Below, piece by piece: positions 23,863 to 33,177 of a stretch of DNA of 64,000 nucleotides. Made by a program: the position numbers and the translations under genes. Below the pieces are notes generated by a model, which saw nothing but the letters and a program-made list of their open reading frames with translations, did not search any database and was not told the origin of the DNA. Each line of letters starts with the position of its first letter. Position 1 is the first letter of the stretch. This DNA comes from Candidatus Accumulibacter iunctus (lineage in GTDB: Bacteria > Pseudomonadota > Gammaproteobacteria > Burkholderiales > Rhodocyclaceae): assembly GCA_002345025.1 (NCBI GenBank), contig DDUX01000059.1:20381-84380 (forward strand), given 5' to 3'.

Positions 23863-24614
23863 CTGCGGGCCTTGCCTCCGGCGAAGAAGTGATCATGGGG
23901 GCGGGGCCGGCGGCGTTCGCCCCGACCGTCAGCGTTCGGCTCGTCGCCGCACGTCCGCAGCGAGCCTGAACGGCCAATGACGGAGCGCTGAGTATGGCCT
24001 TTTTCCGCAGCAGCAGTCAATTGCGGTCGCCGCCCAGGTGCCGCAATGGGTAATGCATGGAATCCGTTCCGGGCCAGTGTTTGCCGGCTTTCCGGTCGGC
24101 TCCCGGTGTCGAGACGCACACCGGCTGGGTGATCAGCCATCGGCAGTGCGGCGATGTGTCCGAGAACGGAATCAAGGAGCCGAAGATCGGCTTTCGGCAT
24201 GGAACGTATGCCCTGCGGGCAGTTCGCCGCCGATGTGGTTTTCTTCCGCATCGGGCTCATCGCGCGCACTCTTTTCTGGTCTGCAAGCATTCTGCTCTCG
24301 ACGCGGGCTGGCTGCGGCATTGAGTGGCGCCGGTGCCCCGCCGACACCGGCGCGCCTTCGGGCCTGCTTTTCGCCGCGCCGCCCACCAGTCCAGCGGTCT
24401 TCGGAGCTTTCCAGGACGCTGCAGCCGGACTGGCTGAGAGGCGATCGCGGAATTCGCGGACAAGGCTCCACCAAGTTGACGGGGATGCATCGGGGCCCAT
24501 ACACTCTTGCGCGTCCTTTGCATCTCCCGTCCTTGTCCGTAACAGGCGGGCTGCTTGCTAGCCAGATGCCCGCCCGATCCAGGAGCGCAAGTGTCGAATG
24601 CGAGATTCTGAATC
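23863..24614. promoter_or_regulatory. divergent intergenic region between trkH and the CPA2 antiporter
   Basis: A 752-bp gap between divergent cation-transport genes. Long open frames exist on both strands, but their translations are Arg/Pro/Ala-rich with no family signature, so I treat them as chance frames. The promoters of trkH and the antiporter operon must be here. A possible decayed gene cannot be excluded; I recognise none. Confidence 0.35.
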
Positions 24615-26270
24615 ATGCACGAAGTCTTCGCTGAATTTGCTCTTCTGCTGCTGATGTCCGCCGCCGCGGGCGCCGTGTCGTTGTGGCTGCGCCAGCCGGT
24701 GCTGATTGCGTACATCGTCATTGGCATCGTCGCCGGACCGGCCGTGCTCGGCGTCGTGACGGCGCACGACCAGATCGACCTGCTCGCTCAGGTTGGCGTG
24801 GCGGTGCTGCTGTTCGTCGTCGGTCTCAAGCTCGACCTGCAACATATCCGCCATATCGGTCCGGTTGCACTGGCCACCGGTCTGGGGCAACTGGCCTTTA
24901 CCATCGTCATCGGCTTCCTCATCATCCTGGCGATGGGCAAGGGTTGGGTTGAGGCACTCTATGTCGCCGTGGCGCTGACTTTTTCCAGCACCATCATCAT
25001 CGTCAAGCTGCTTTCCGACAAGCGCGAGATCGACTCCCTGCACGGCCGCATTGCCATCGGTTTCCTGATCGTCCAGGATCTGGCCGTCGTCGTCGCGATG
25101 ATGGTGATGAGCGCCCTGCGCGGGGACGGTGGCGAGGGGTCGCTGCTGGCATTGGCGGGCTCGCTTGCCTTGCGCCTGGGCGTCGCCGCCGTCGGCATGT
25201 ATCTACTCATGCGCTACGTGTTGCCCCGGGTCGTCGACCGCATGGCGCAGTCGCAGGAACTGCTGCTCATATTCGCCATCGCCTGGGGCACAGGCCTCGC
25301 TGCGCTTGGCGAATGGGCGGGGTTCTCCAAGGAAGCGGGCGCTTTCCTCGCCGGTTTTTCGCTGGCATCGACGCATTATCGCGATGCGATCAATGCCCGG
25401 TTGACCGGCATCCGCGACTTTCTGCTGCTGTTCTTTTTCATCGATCTGGGCGCCAAGCTCGACTTTTCGACCCTCGGCGGCGAGGTTTGGCCGGCGGTGG
25501 TGCTGTCGCTGTTCGTATTGATCGGCAACCCGCTGATCGTCATGGCCATCATGGGGTACATGGGCTATCGCAAGCGTACCGGGTTTCTCTGCGGCCTGAC
25601 CGTCGCCCAGATCAGCGAGTTCTCCATCATCTTCGTCGCCATGGGAATTTCGCTCGGTCACGTCGACAAGGGTGCGCTGGGGCTGACCACGCTCGTCGGT
25701 CTGATCACCATCGCGTTGTCGACCTACATGATCCTCTACTCCCACCCGCTCTACGAGAAGCTGGCTTCCTGGCTCGGCGTCTTCGAGCGCCAGCGTCCCT
25801 ACCGGGAACTCGCTGTAGCGACGGCGCGTCACGATCTGCACGAGGCCGATGTCATCGTGTTCGGCCTCGGGCGTTATGGCAGCCGCCTGGCACTTGGCTT
25901 GCAGGAAGTCGAGCTCAAGGTGCTCGGTGTCGAATTCGATCCGGAGGTCGTGAGCGCCCTGCGACAACAGGGCCTGCCCGTGCGATACGGCGACGGCATC
26001 GCCAGCGAGTTCCTCGAAAGCCTGCCGCTCAAGGACACGCGCTGGGTAGTCAGCACGCTGCCGGACATGGCCTCGAACCGGGATCTGCTGCGCGGACTGC
26101 GGGAGCTGCATTTCACCGGCGAAGTGGCGATCGTCGCCCGCGAGGATTTCGACGGCGCTGTCTTGAAGAGGATGGGCGCGCCGACCATCCTGTATCCGAT
26201 GCGCAACGCCGTTGATTTTGCGGTCGAGACCCTGGCCTCGATCATCCGCTATGACGGCGCGGCCAAGTGA
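24615..26270 (+). CDS. CPA2-family cation/proton antiporter with TrkA-N domain (Kef/RosB-like)
   Basis: A 551-residue protein. The Na+/H+-exchanger membrane domain (about 1-385) includes 'LLFVVGLKLDLQHIR', 'ALTFSSTIIIVKLLSDK', 'VQDLAVVVAMMVM' and 'AGFSKEAGAFLAGFSLA'. A cytoplasmic Rossmann domain follows with 'ADVIVFGLGRYGSRLALGL' (GxGxxG, about 417-435). Kef-type systems release K+ in exchange for H+ under control of NAD(H) or glutathione adducts at that domain. No KefF/KefG ancillary oxidoreductase is nearby. The start overlies a long open frame with no better ATG. It begins a run of three genes: two antiporters and a tandem USP. Confidence 0.9.
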   Translation: MHEVFAEFALLLLMSAAAGAVSLWLRQPVLIAYIVIGIVAGPAVLGVVTAHDQIDLLAQVGVAVLLFVVGLKLDLQHIRHIGPVALATGLGQLAFTIVIGFLIILAMGKGWVEALYVAVALTFSSTIIIVKLLSDKREIDSLHGRIAIGFLIVQDLAVVVAMMVMSALRGDGGEGSLLALAGSLALRLGVAAVGMYLLMRYVLPRVVDRMAQSQELLLIFAIAWGTGLAALGEWAGFSKEAGAFLAGFSLASTHYRDAINARLTGIRDFLLLFFFIDLGAKLDFSTLGGEVWPAVVLSLFVLIGNPLIVMAIMGYMGYRKRTGFLCGLTVAQISEFSIIFVAMGISLGHVDKGALGLTTLVGLITIALSTYMILYSHPLYEKLASWLGVFERQRPYRELAVATARHDLHEADVIVFGLGRYGSRLALGLQEVELKVLGVEFDPEVVSALRQQGLPVRYGDGIASEFLESLPLKDTRWVVSTLPDMASNRDLLRGLRELHFTGEVAIVAREDFDGAVLKRMGAPTILYPMRNAVDFAVETLASIIRYDGAAK

Positions 26271-26327
26271 GGGACGACCGACGCATCGCATCCCGGCCTG
26301 CAAGCGCAGCGAGCGGGTAGACCACCC

Positions 26328-28037
26328 ATGGATCATCTGATTCAGATCATTCTCCTTCTGGGCGTGACCGTGGCGATCATGGTCGCCTTTCAGCGGCTGC
26401 ATATTCCCTCCAGCCTTGGTTACCTGCTGGTCGGGCTGATCCTTGGGCCGCATACGGCCGGCCCGACGGTGCATGTCCCGGAATTCAAGGTGCTGGCCGA
26501 GTTTGGCGTGGTCTTCCTGCTGTTCTCGATCGGACTCAACTACTCGCTGCCGCAACTGCATGCGATGCGTCATCAGATCCTGGGCCTCGGTACCGCGCAG
26601 GTTGCATTGACCACGGCTGCCGTAGCCACCTTGCTGTGGCTGGCTGGCCTGAGCCCGGCGGTGGCCTTCGTCATCGGCGCCGTCTTCGCGCAGTCCTCGT
26701 CCACCATCATCGGCCGGCAACTGGCCGAACAGGGCGAGGACGCCTCGCGGCACGGGCGGCTCGGACTGGCGATTTCGGTGTTCCAGGACGTCACCGCCGT
26801 GCCGTTCCTGATCCTGATTCCCGTTCTCGGCGCCGCCACCGGCATGAACGCGCTCGCCGGCGAACTCGGCATGGCCATGGCCAAGGCCGTGCTGGCGTTC
26901 GCCCTGGTCTTCTATGCGGTGCGCTGGGCCTTGCGGCCACTCTTCCACATGGTCGCCGAGCGGCGCTCCGCCGAGCTGTTCACCCTTACGGTATTGCTGG
27001 TCGTGCTGGCGGCTGCCTGGACGACCAGCAGCCTCGGTCTGTCGCTCGCCTTTGGCGCCTTTCTGGCGGGCATGATGCTTGGCGAGACCGAGTTCCGTCA
27101 CCAGGTGGAATCCAGCATTCGTCCGTTTCGCGATGTGCTGCTCGGCCTGTTCTTCGTTGGCATCGGCATGCTGTTCGACCCGGCTACGCTGCCCCGGATC
27201 TGGCATTGGGCGCTGCTGGGCGCCTTTCTGCTGCTCTTCAGCAAGATCGTCGTTGTCGCCGTGATCGTGCGCCGCAGCGGCATCGACGCGCTCGTCGCCT
27301 GGCGAACCGCCCTGCTGCTGGCGGTCGGGGGCGAGTTTGGCTTCGCGCTGCTCGCCATTGCGCTCGATGCCCACGTAATCGATCAGGAGATCGGCCAGAT
27401 TGTGCTGACCGCCGTCCTGTTGTCGATGATCGCGGGCGTCCTCCTGATCCGTTACAACCAGACGATTGCCACTGGCCTGGCCAGGCCAGACGCCAAGGCT
27501 CCCCCGCTGGCGGAGCAGCTTGCCGGGCTGCCGGCGCCCCGGGTGCTGATCGGCGGCTACGGCCGGGTTGGCCATACCATCGCGGTACTGCTGAAGTCGA
27601 GTGGCGTCGATTTCGTGGCCTTCGACACCGATCCAAAGCGGGTACAGCAAGGGCAGGCCGACGGGCATGCGGTGCTTTACGGCGACGTTGCCGATCCGGA
27701 ACTGCTCGCCGCGGCCAGGGCCGAACGTGCCAGTCTGGCCATCGTCACCGTCGACTCCCACGTCATCGCCTTGCGCGCGATAGCGGCGCTGCGTCGGCAT
27801 TGTCCGCAGTTGCCGGTGATCGCGCGTGCCCGCGACCTGGAAGCCAGTTCGGCGTTGGTCAACGCCGGCGCGATCCATGCCTATCCCGAGGCGATCGAAT
27901 CCAGCCTGCGTCTTGGCGCGACCGCCTTGCGGATGTTGCGGATTCCCACCGTCGATATCGACCTGATGCTGCAGGACATACGTGACTGGGACTACCAGCC
28001 CGTTATTGAAACCCCAGTGGAGGAGGATGCCAAATGA
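26328..28037 (+). CDS. CPA2-family cation/proton antiporter with TrkA-N domain (KefB/KefC-like)
   Basis: A 569-residue second antiporter of the same type. Membrane domain: 'VFLLFSIGLNYSLPQL', 'AVFAQSSSTIIGRQLAEQ', 'VFQDVTAVPFLILIPVLG', 'SLGLSLAFGAFLAGMMLGE'. Rossmann domain: 'PRVLIGGYGRVGHTIAVLL' (about 404-422) with an acidic 'FDTDPKR' following, typical of NAD-binding. It is clearly paralogous to, but not a recent copy of, the gene upstream. The 57-bp gap to that gene and the 4-bp overlap with the USP gene downstream argue for one operon. Probably K+ efflux for pH and electrophile stress. Confidence 0.9.
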   Translation: MDHLIQIILLLGVTVAIMVAFQRLHIPSSLGYLLVGLILGPHTAGPTVHVPEFKVLAEFGVVFLLFSIGLNYSLPQLHAMRHQILGLGTAQVALTTAAVATLLWLAGLSPAVAFVIGAVFAQSSSTIIGRQLAEQGEDASRHGRLGLAISVFQDVTAVPFLILIPVLGAATGMNALAGELGMAMAKAVLAFALVFYAVRWALRPLFHMVAERRSAELFTLTVLLVVLAAAWTTSSLGLSLAFGAFLAGMMLGETEFRHQVESSIRPFRDVLLGLFFVGIGMLFDPATLPRIWHWALLGAFLLLFSKIVVVAVIVRRSGIDALVAWRTALLLAVGGEFGFALLAIALDAHVIDQEIGQIVLTAVLLSMIAGVLLIRYNQTIATGLARPDAKAPPLAEQLAGLPAPRVLIGGYGRVGHTIAVLLKSSGVDFVAFDTDPKRVQQGQADGHAVLYGDVADPELLAAARAERASLAIVTVDSHVIALRAIAALRRHCPQLPVIARARDLEASSALVNAGAIHAYPEAIESSLRLGATALRMLRIPTVDIDLMLQDIRDWDYQPVIETPVEEDAK

Positions 28038-28951
28038 CAGGCGCCAAGACGATTCTCGTCGCCACCGATCTTTCCGCGCCGGCCCGCCATGCCGTCGAGC
28101 GCGCTTTTCAGCTGGCTGCCAGCACCGGCAGCGAACTTCACATTCTGCACGCAATGGAGCTGGATGCCCTCGACAGCCTGCGCGAGATGTTGGGGGACGA
28201 CGTTTTCACGGTGCGGGCAGCCTTGAACAGCGATGCCCACAGGCACCTCGACCAGTTGAGCGGCGATGTGGCGATCCATCGTGGCATCGCTGCGCGCACG
28301 TGTGTCGCCGAGGGGAACCCGCTGGCGACGATCGCTGCCGAGGCCGACGCGCTGGGTGCGTGTCTGGTGGTGCTCGGGGCACGCGGCGAGTCTCTGCTGC
28401 GCCGCGCTGTGCTGGGACCGACGGCAGCGCGTCTGGTGCGCAAGTCGTCGCGGCGGCCGGTACTGGTGGTGAAGCAAGCGCCGCATGCGCCGTATCGCTG
28501 CGTTTTGGTCACCGTGGATTTCTCGCAGGTATCGCTGCAGGCGATCCGCCTGGCAAGGCAATGGGCGCCAAAAGCCGAACTGGTTTTGTTGCACGCCTTC
28601 GAATTGCCCTACGAGGGCAAGCTGCGACTCGCGGGCGTCGAAGAGCAGGAACTGCTCCAGTATGTCACGAACAGCAGCAAGACCCGCCGCAAACGGTTGC
28701 ACGATCTGGCGGCTACCGCCGGATTGGCGCCAGCGGAGTATCGGGCCCGGGTCATCCATGGCGATCCTGCGCAGCAGATCGTCGCCATGGAGCAGGAGCT
28801 TGCTGCCGACCTGGTCGTCGTCGGCAAGCACGGCACGCACGTCGTCGAGGAATTGCTGCTCGGTAGCGTGACCAAGCAAGTGCTGGCGGAATCGCAATGC
28901 GATGTGCTGGTCATTTGCGACCCGCGCGAGGCGCCTGACGAATCGCCATGA
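28034..28951 (+). CDS. tandem-domain universal stress protein (UspE-like)
   Basis: A 305-residue protein with two USP domains. Domain 1 (about 1-150) starts 'KTILVATDLSAPARHAVERA' and ends with 'GARGESLLRRAVLGPTA', where GS of the nucleotide motif is GP. Domain 2 (about 155-300) starts 'RCVLVTVDFSQVSLQAIRL' and has an intact 'GKHGTHVVEELLLGSVTKQV'. So only the second domain has the consensus ATP-binding motif. It overlaps the antiporter stop by four bases, suggesting it may regulate the antiporter, and its own stop overlaps the start of a truncated antiporter gene. Confidence 0.9.
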   Translation: MTGAKTILVATDLSAPARHAVERAFQLAASTGSELHILHAMELDALDSLREMLGDDVFTVRAALNSDAHRHLDQLSGDVAIHRGIAARTCVAEGNPLATIAAEADALGACLVVLGARGESLLRRAVLGPTAARLVRKSSRRPVLVVKQAPHAPYRCVLVTVDFSQVSLQAIRLARQWAPKAELVLLHAFELPYEGKLRLAGVEEQELLQYVTNSSKTRRKRLHDLAATAGLAPAEYRARVIHGDPAQQIVAMEQELAADLVVVGKHGTHVVEELLLGSVTKQVLAESQCDVLVICDPREAPDESP

Positions 28952-29259
28952 CCGATCTGGCACTCATCCTGGGGGCCGTGCTGTTGGCAGCAGCGGGCGG
29001 CGAGGCGTTCCTCAGGTCCATCCTCGGCGCGGCGCTCCATCTGCGCGTACCGAAGGTGGTCGTGGCCACGACACTGGCGGCCTTCGCCACCTCCAGCCCC
29101 GGTTCTTCTCCTGCGATGAGCAGGATTGGTCCCCATCGCGACTGGCAGGGTGAGAAAGTCGGCGCTACAACCGGCGCCAGGCAGGAGCCGCGCTTGATCG
29201 GGAGTTGCCCCCGGCCGGCTTCCATGCTGCCTGCTCCGCCCTTCAGGGTGCGGCGTTGA
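28948..29259 (+). pseudogene. truncated CaCA-family (sodium/calcium exchanger) gene
   Basis: The first 50 residues are the N terminus of a YrbG-type cation/Ca2+ antiporter: 'GAVLLAAAGGEAFLRSILGA' and the alpha-1 repeat 'VPKVVVATTLAAFATSSP', which should continue with a catalytic Glu. Instead the sequence turns to 'GSSPAMSR' and unrelated residues before a stop at 29259; the other nine or so membrane spans are missing. The truncation lies where the plus-strand operon meets the 3' end of the oppositely oriented Mrp operon, so a deletion or rearrangement probably joined the two here. Starts in a 4-bp overlap with the USP gene. Confidence 0.72.
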
Positions 29260-30754
29260 GGTATTCCCGTTGCGCTATCAGGCGTGCCCAGGAGAGCGGA
29301 CTCCAGGCGCTGTCGGCGAAAATCGCGGCGGCGAGCACGGCGGTAGCGGTGATCAGGGGCGGCAGCAGCAACAGCCAAGCAGTTTCGCGCCACCCTCGGG
29401 CCAGGATGTGTTCGTGCGGCCAGGCGGCGCTGGCCGGCCTGAACCAAGCGCGGTAGAGGATGGGCAGGAAGTAGGCGGCGTTGAGCAGGCTTGAGGCGGC
29501 AAGTACCCAGACCGCCCACGCCATGCCGGCAGCCTCGGCGCCTTCGCTGAGCCAGGCCTTGCTGACGGCGCCGGCGGTGAATGGGGCGCCGATCATTCCC
29601 AGTGCGGCAATGCTGAAGGCGACCGTGGTCGCCGGCATGCGGTGGCCAGAGCCGTTCATTTCGCTCACCTTGTGGGTGCCCAGGGTCTCGGCGAAATTGC
29701 CGGCGCAGAAAAAGAGGGTGATCTTCATGATGCCCTGGTGGGCAAGATGTGTCAGTCCGCCAATTGTTCCCGCCGGGCCGAACAGCGCCACGCCGAGGAC
29801 GATGTAGGAGGCCTGGCTGACCGTGGAAAAGGCCAAGCGCTTCTTGAGATCGTCCTGGAAAAGCGCCCGCAGCGAACCCCAGAGAATGGTGATGGCTGCG
29901 ACCACAGCCAGTGGGGTCAGCAGGTCGAGCGATTGGGCGAACTCGACGCCATAGACCTCGTAGACGATGCGTACGATGCCAAATGCACCGGCTTTGACCA
30001 CTGCGACCGCGTGCAGCAGGGCGGAAACCGGTGCTGGCGCAACCATCGCTTGGGGCAGCCAGCCGTGCAGCGGTACCAGGGCGGCCTTGACCCCGACGCC
30101 GGCAATCAGCAGCAGAAAGATGATCTGTAACTGGCCCCGGTTTTCTGGCCTCAGAGTCGACACGACGCCGCCATGGACGAATTCGACCTGCCCGAGCAGG
30201 CCATACAGCCACGCCATGCCAACCAGCAGCAGGGCGCCACCGGCGAGGGTGTAGGCAAGATAGACGTTGCCGCCTGAGAGGGCGGCGGGCGTGCCGCGAT
30301 GCACGACCAACGGATAGGTCGACAGCGTCAGCAGTTCATAGAAGATGAAGAAGGTGAACAGGTTGCCGGCCATGGCGATGCCCATGGTGGCGGTGACGCA
30401 GAGGCTGAAGAAGCCGAAAAAGCGGCTGCGGTTGGGCGCTCCCTCCAGATAGCCGATGGCGTAGATCGTGGTCAGCAGCCACAGGGTGGCGGAGAGAGTG
30501 ACGAACAGCAGGGCCAGGGCATCCGCCTTGAAGGCGATGTCAATCCCGGGCAGCACGGCGTAGCGGAAGGCGTAGGTTTCCCCGGCGTGCACTCCGGCGA
30601 GGAGTACACCCACCAGGATTACCTTGGTCAGCGCACCGAGCAGATTGAGAGCGCTGCGTAGGCCCACCTGCGACTCCGGCAGGACAAAAATGATCAGGCC
30701 CGGCAGCAGGGAGGAGGCAATGACCGCCAGCGGCAGCGTTTCGTTGACTGTCAT
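29243..30754 (-). CDS. Mrp-complex antiporter subunit, NuoL/MrpA-N/MrpD-like (last gene of operon)
   Basis: A 503-residue proton-pumping subunit of the NuoL/NuoM/MrpA-D family with about 14 membrane spans. The channel residues are present: 'FIFYELLTLSTYPLV' with the conserved Glu of the fifth helix, and 'GVKAALVPLHGWLPQAMVAP' with the Lys of the seventh, then 'APVSALLHAVAVVKAGAFGI'. Typical MrpA carries an additional C-terminal DUF4040/MbhE part; here that part is encoded separately upstream (33174 and 32509). The ATG at 30754 overlaps the stop of the previous gene by four bases. Confidence 0.88.
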   Translation of the reverse strand: MTVNETLPLAVIASSLLPGLIIFVLPESQVGLRSALNLLGALTKVILVGVLLAGVHAGETYAFRYAVLPGIDIAFKADALALLFVTLSATLWLLTTIYAIGYLEGAPNRSRFFGFFSLCVTATMGIAMAGNLFTFFIFYELLTLSTYPLVVHRGTPAALSGGNVYLAYTLAGGALLLVGMAWLYGLLGQVEFVHGGVVSTLRPENRGQLQIIFLLLIAGVGVKAALVPLHGWLPQAMVAPAPVSALLHAVAVVKAGAFGIVRIVYEVYGVEFAQSLDLLTPLAVVAAITILWGSLRALFQDDLKKRLAFSTVSQASYIVLGVALFGPAGTIGGLTHLAHQGIMKITLFFCAGNFAETLGTHKVSEMNGSGHRMPATTVAFSIAALGMIGAPFTAGAVSKAWLSEGAEAAGMAWAVWVLAASSLLNAAYFLPILYRAWFRPASAAWPHEHILARGWRETAWLLLLPPLITATAVLAAAIFADSAWSPLSWARLIAQREYLNAAP

Positions 30755-32214
30755 GATGACCCACCAGCCGCCAGCAGCCGCAGTATCTCCATGCCGCGTA
30801 GCCCGAGCAGGACGCTGCTGGCGGCGAGGCCGAAGGCAACCCACTCCAGCATCCGGGGCACCGGCCGAGAGCTGACCGCTACCGGTGCCGGCAGAAAAGC
30901 ATGACGCAGGACGCGGAAGACATACGCTGCTGCCAGCAGGCCGCCGGCCACAATGACCGCTACCAGAAGCCATTGCCCCTGCCCGATGGCGGCGCCGAGC
31001 AGCAGCCACTTGGCGAGGAAGCCGGCGGAAGGCGGCAGGCCCATCAGTGTCACGCCGGCGAGGGCGAAGGCGAACAGTGTCAGCGGCAGGCGGGTCGCCA
31101 CGCCAGCGAGGCCGTCAATCGTCTCCTGTCCGGTGGCCTTGACCAGCACCCCGGCGGCGGTGAACATGGCCGACTTGGCCAGTGCGTGCGCCACCGCATG
31201 CAGCACACTGCCTTGCAGGGCAGCGTCGCCCGGCGATGTGCGGCCAAGCAGCGGAAAAACGATGAACAGATAGCCAATCTGGGCGACCGTCGAATAGGCA
31301 ACCAGCATCTTGAGGTTGGGAGTGCCGATGGCCTTGAAAGAACCCCAAAGGATTGCGCCGCAACCCAGCAGCCCGGCCAGCCAGGCGATGGCGGCGCCAG
31401 GTGCGAGCAGCGGCGCCAGGATGCCGAGCCAGAGACGGAGGATCAGGTAGTAGGATGCCTTGACCACCAGCGCCGAGAGCAGCGCGGATACCGGCGCCGG
31501 CGCGCCGCCATGGGCTGGCGGCAGCCAGAAATGGAAAGGAAAAAGGGCGGTCTTGACAGTCAGCCCGACCAGCATCAGCCCGGCAGCCAGGTGCACCGCT
31601 GCCGGTGCCTGTCGGTCGACCAGTGGCGCCAGGGTCGACAGCGAAACCGAACCATAGGCGCCGTAGATCATCGCCACGCCAAGCAGATAAGCTCCGGATC
31701 CGACCAGTGTACTCAGCAGGTAGCGCAAGGCTGCTGCCGTCTGCCCGACCTTGCCGCCGGCGGCGACCAGTCCAACAGCAGCGAGACCGAGAAGTTCCAG
31801 CGTGACGTAGAGGTTGAAGAGGTCCGCCGAGACAAACAACGCGTTCATTGCCGCCAGCAGGAATCCGACGAGGGGCCAGAAAAAGCGCCGCTCACTGCTG
31901 TCGCCGGTAAAGTAGGAGCGGGCATAGACCGCCAGCGGCAGGGCCACTGCCTGCGTCAGCAGCAGCATCGTCGCTGCCAGGCCGTCGACCGCGAGATCAA
32001 TGCCCAAGGGCGCTCCCCAGCCGCCGACGGGATGCACCGGCACGCCGCCGGCAAGTAGTCTGCCCGCCAGCGCCAGGGCGAGTCCCAACTGGAGGGCGAT
32101 GCCGATGATCGCCAGCCAGGCGCCGCGCCCCAGCCCCAGGACGAAAGCAAGCGTCGCCCAGAACATCGGCAGCAGGATCAGCCAGGCCAGCGGGTCGAGC
32201 GCCGCGCTAGTCAC
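30751..32214 (-). CDS. mrpD: Mrp-complex antiporter subunit D
   Basis: A 487-residue NuoM-like membrane subunit. 'NLYVTLELLGLAAVGLVAAG' carries the key Glu, 'LTVKTALFPFHFWLPPAHGG' the key Lys and 'APVSALLSALVVKASYYLIL' the second conserved stretch. Position directly after the NuoK-like subunit (8-bp overlap) is that of mrpD in all Mrp operons. With the next gene it forms the two large pumping subunits that exchange Na+ for H+. Confidence 0.9.
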   Translation of the reverse strand: MTSAALDPLAWLILLPMFWATLAFVLGLGRGAWLAIIGIALQLGLALALAGRLLAGGVPVHPVGGWGAPLGIDLAVDGLAATMLLLTQAVALPLAVYARSYFTGDSSERRFFWPLVGFLLAAMNALFVSADLFNLYVTLELLGLAAVGLVAAGGKVGQTAAALRYLLSTLVGSGAYLLGVAMIYGAYGSVSLSTLAPLVDRQAPAAVHLAAGLMLVGLTVKTALFPFHFWLPPAHGGAPAPVSALLSALVVKASYYLILRLWLGILAPLLAPGAAIAWLAGLLGCGAILWGSFKAIGTPNLKMLVAYSTVAQIGYLFIVFPLLGRTSPGDAALQGSVLHAVAHALAKSAMFTAAGVLVKATGQETIDGLAGVATRLPLTLFAFALAGVTLMGLPPSAGFLAKWLLLGAAIGQGQWLLVAVIVAGGLLAAAYVFRVLRHAFLPAPVAVSSRPVPRMLEWVAFGLAASSVLLGLRGMEILRLLAAGGSS

Positions 32215-32512
32215 GCTCAGCCTCCGGTGGTAGTTCCATGCGGCCCGTCAGGCGCTGCAGCCGGCGTGCCAGCGCCAGGGCCAGGGCGGTGGCAGCAACG
32301 GCGACGACAATGCCGGTGAGCACCATCGCCTGCGGCACCGGGTCAGGTTCACCGCTGCGCTGCCCGAGTCCGACGAGGACCAGAAAGGCGCCGCTGCCCA
32401 TGATGTTGAAGGCAAGGATCTTGCGCAACAGGTGTGTCGGCAGCAGAACGCCGGCCACGCCCATGGCGAACAATATGGCACCGCTGCCGGCGAAGATCAT
32501 TCCGGTCGTCAT
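32207..32512 (-). CDS. mrpC: Mrp-complex subunit C (NuoK-like)
   Basis: A 101-residue protein with three membrane spans, homologous to NuoK/MrpC: 'GAILFAMGVAGVLLPTHLLR', 'ILAFNIMGSGAFLVLVGLG' and 'PVPQAMVLTGIVVAVAATAL'. The last of these, with '(D/V)PVPQAMVLTGIVV', is diagnostic of MrpC. Overlaps mrpB (ATGA) upstream and mrpD downstream. Confidence 0.9.
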   Translation of the reverse strand: MTTGMIFAGSGAILFAMGVAGVLLPTHLLRKILAFNIMGSGAFLVLVGLGQRSGEPDPVPQAMVLTGIVVAVAATALALALARRLQRLTGRMELPPEAERD

Positions 32513-33177
32513 CGCCGCCGCTCGTCGTCGTCAGGAAGGAAGAGGAAGAGTCCCGCCAGAATGAGACCGAGCGAGATCGTCAGCGCCACCTCGATGAACA
32601 GGATCAGGCTGCCCGCATGCGCCACGGGATATTGCAGCAGCCTGCCCTCGCCCAGGAGCCACGCTGCGACCGTGATGAAGACGAGCAAGCCACCGGCGAG
32701 GCCCGTCCGCAGCCGTAGCCTGAGGCTCGTCCAGGCCGGCAGCAGATCGGTCAGATGCAGCAGTACGGCTGCCGCGGCAAGCACGGCGGCGGCCTGGAAC
32801 GCGCCACCGGGGCGGTGAGCGCCAGCCCACAGCAGATAGACGGCGGTGAGCCCCATCAGCGGCACCAGAAAGCGCGTCAGGCCTGGCAACACGGGGTCAG
32901 TCGGCGCTCGGTCCGGCGCGGCTGGCCGGGGGCGTTCGCCCGCCAGCATGCCGAGCAGCGCGAGCAGCAGCACGGCCACTTCGAGCAATGTGTCATAGCC
33001 GCGAAAGTTCAGCAGCACCGCCGTCACCGGATGTTCCACACCGCTTTGCGGCAACTTCTCCTGCACCATCTGCGGCAGGCGGACGGCCGGCGGCGGCAGT
33101 TCGAACATACTGACGACGAGGGCCATGGCCAGGATCCCGGCGGAGAGCATCACGGCGGCGCCGGCAATGCGCTTCAT
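32509..33177 (-). CDS. mrpB: Mrp-complex subunit B with fused MbhE-like N terminus
   Basis: A 222-residue protein, longer than a typical MrpB (about 140). The first 90 residues contain 'HPVTAVLLNFRGYDTLLEVA', which in other systems is the extreme C-terminal part of MrpA (MbhE). From about 100 on it is MrpB proper, with 'GAHRPGGAFQAAAVLAAAAV' and a final 'AGSLILFIEVALTISLGLIL'. So the MrpA tail is fused to MrpB here. ATGA overlaps couple it to genes on both sides. Confidence 0.87.
   Translation of the reverse strand: MKRIAGAAVMLSAGILAMALVVSMFELPPPAVRLPQMVQEKLPQSGVEHPVTAVLLNFRGYDTLLEVAVLLLALLGMLAGERPRPAAPDRAPTDPVLPGLTRFLVPLMGLTAVYLLWAGAHRPGGAFQAAAVLAAAAVLLHLTDLLPAWTSLRLRLRTGLAGGLLVFITVAAWLLGEGRLLQYPVAHAGSLILFIEVALTISLGLILAGLFLFLPDDDERRR

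Noticed and set aside
23859..24500. 213-codon minus-strand frame upstream of trkH, considered as trkA
   Set aside because: No GxGxxG Rossmann motif or any TrkA feature; low-complexity composition.
25203..28154. Very long open frame on the minus strand (over 980 codons)
   Set aside because: It is antisense to two clear antiporters and a USP, with Arg/Gln/His/Gly-rich composition and no motif. Such frames arise in GC-rich DNA.
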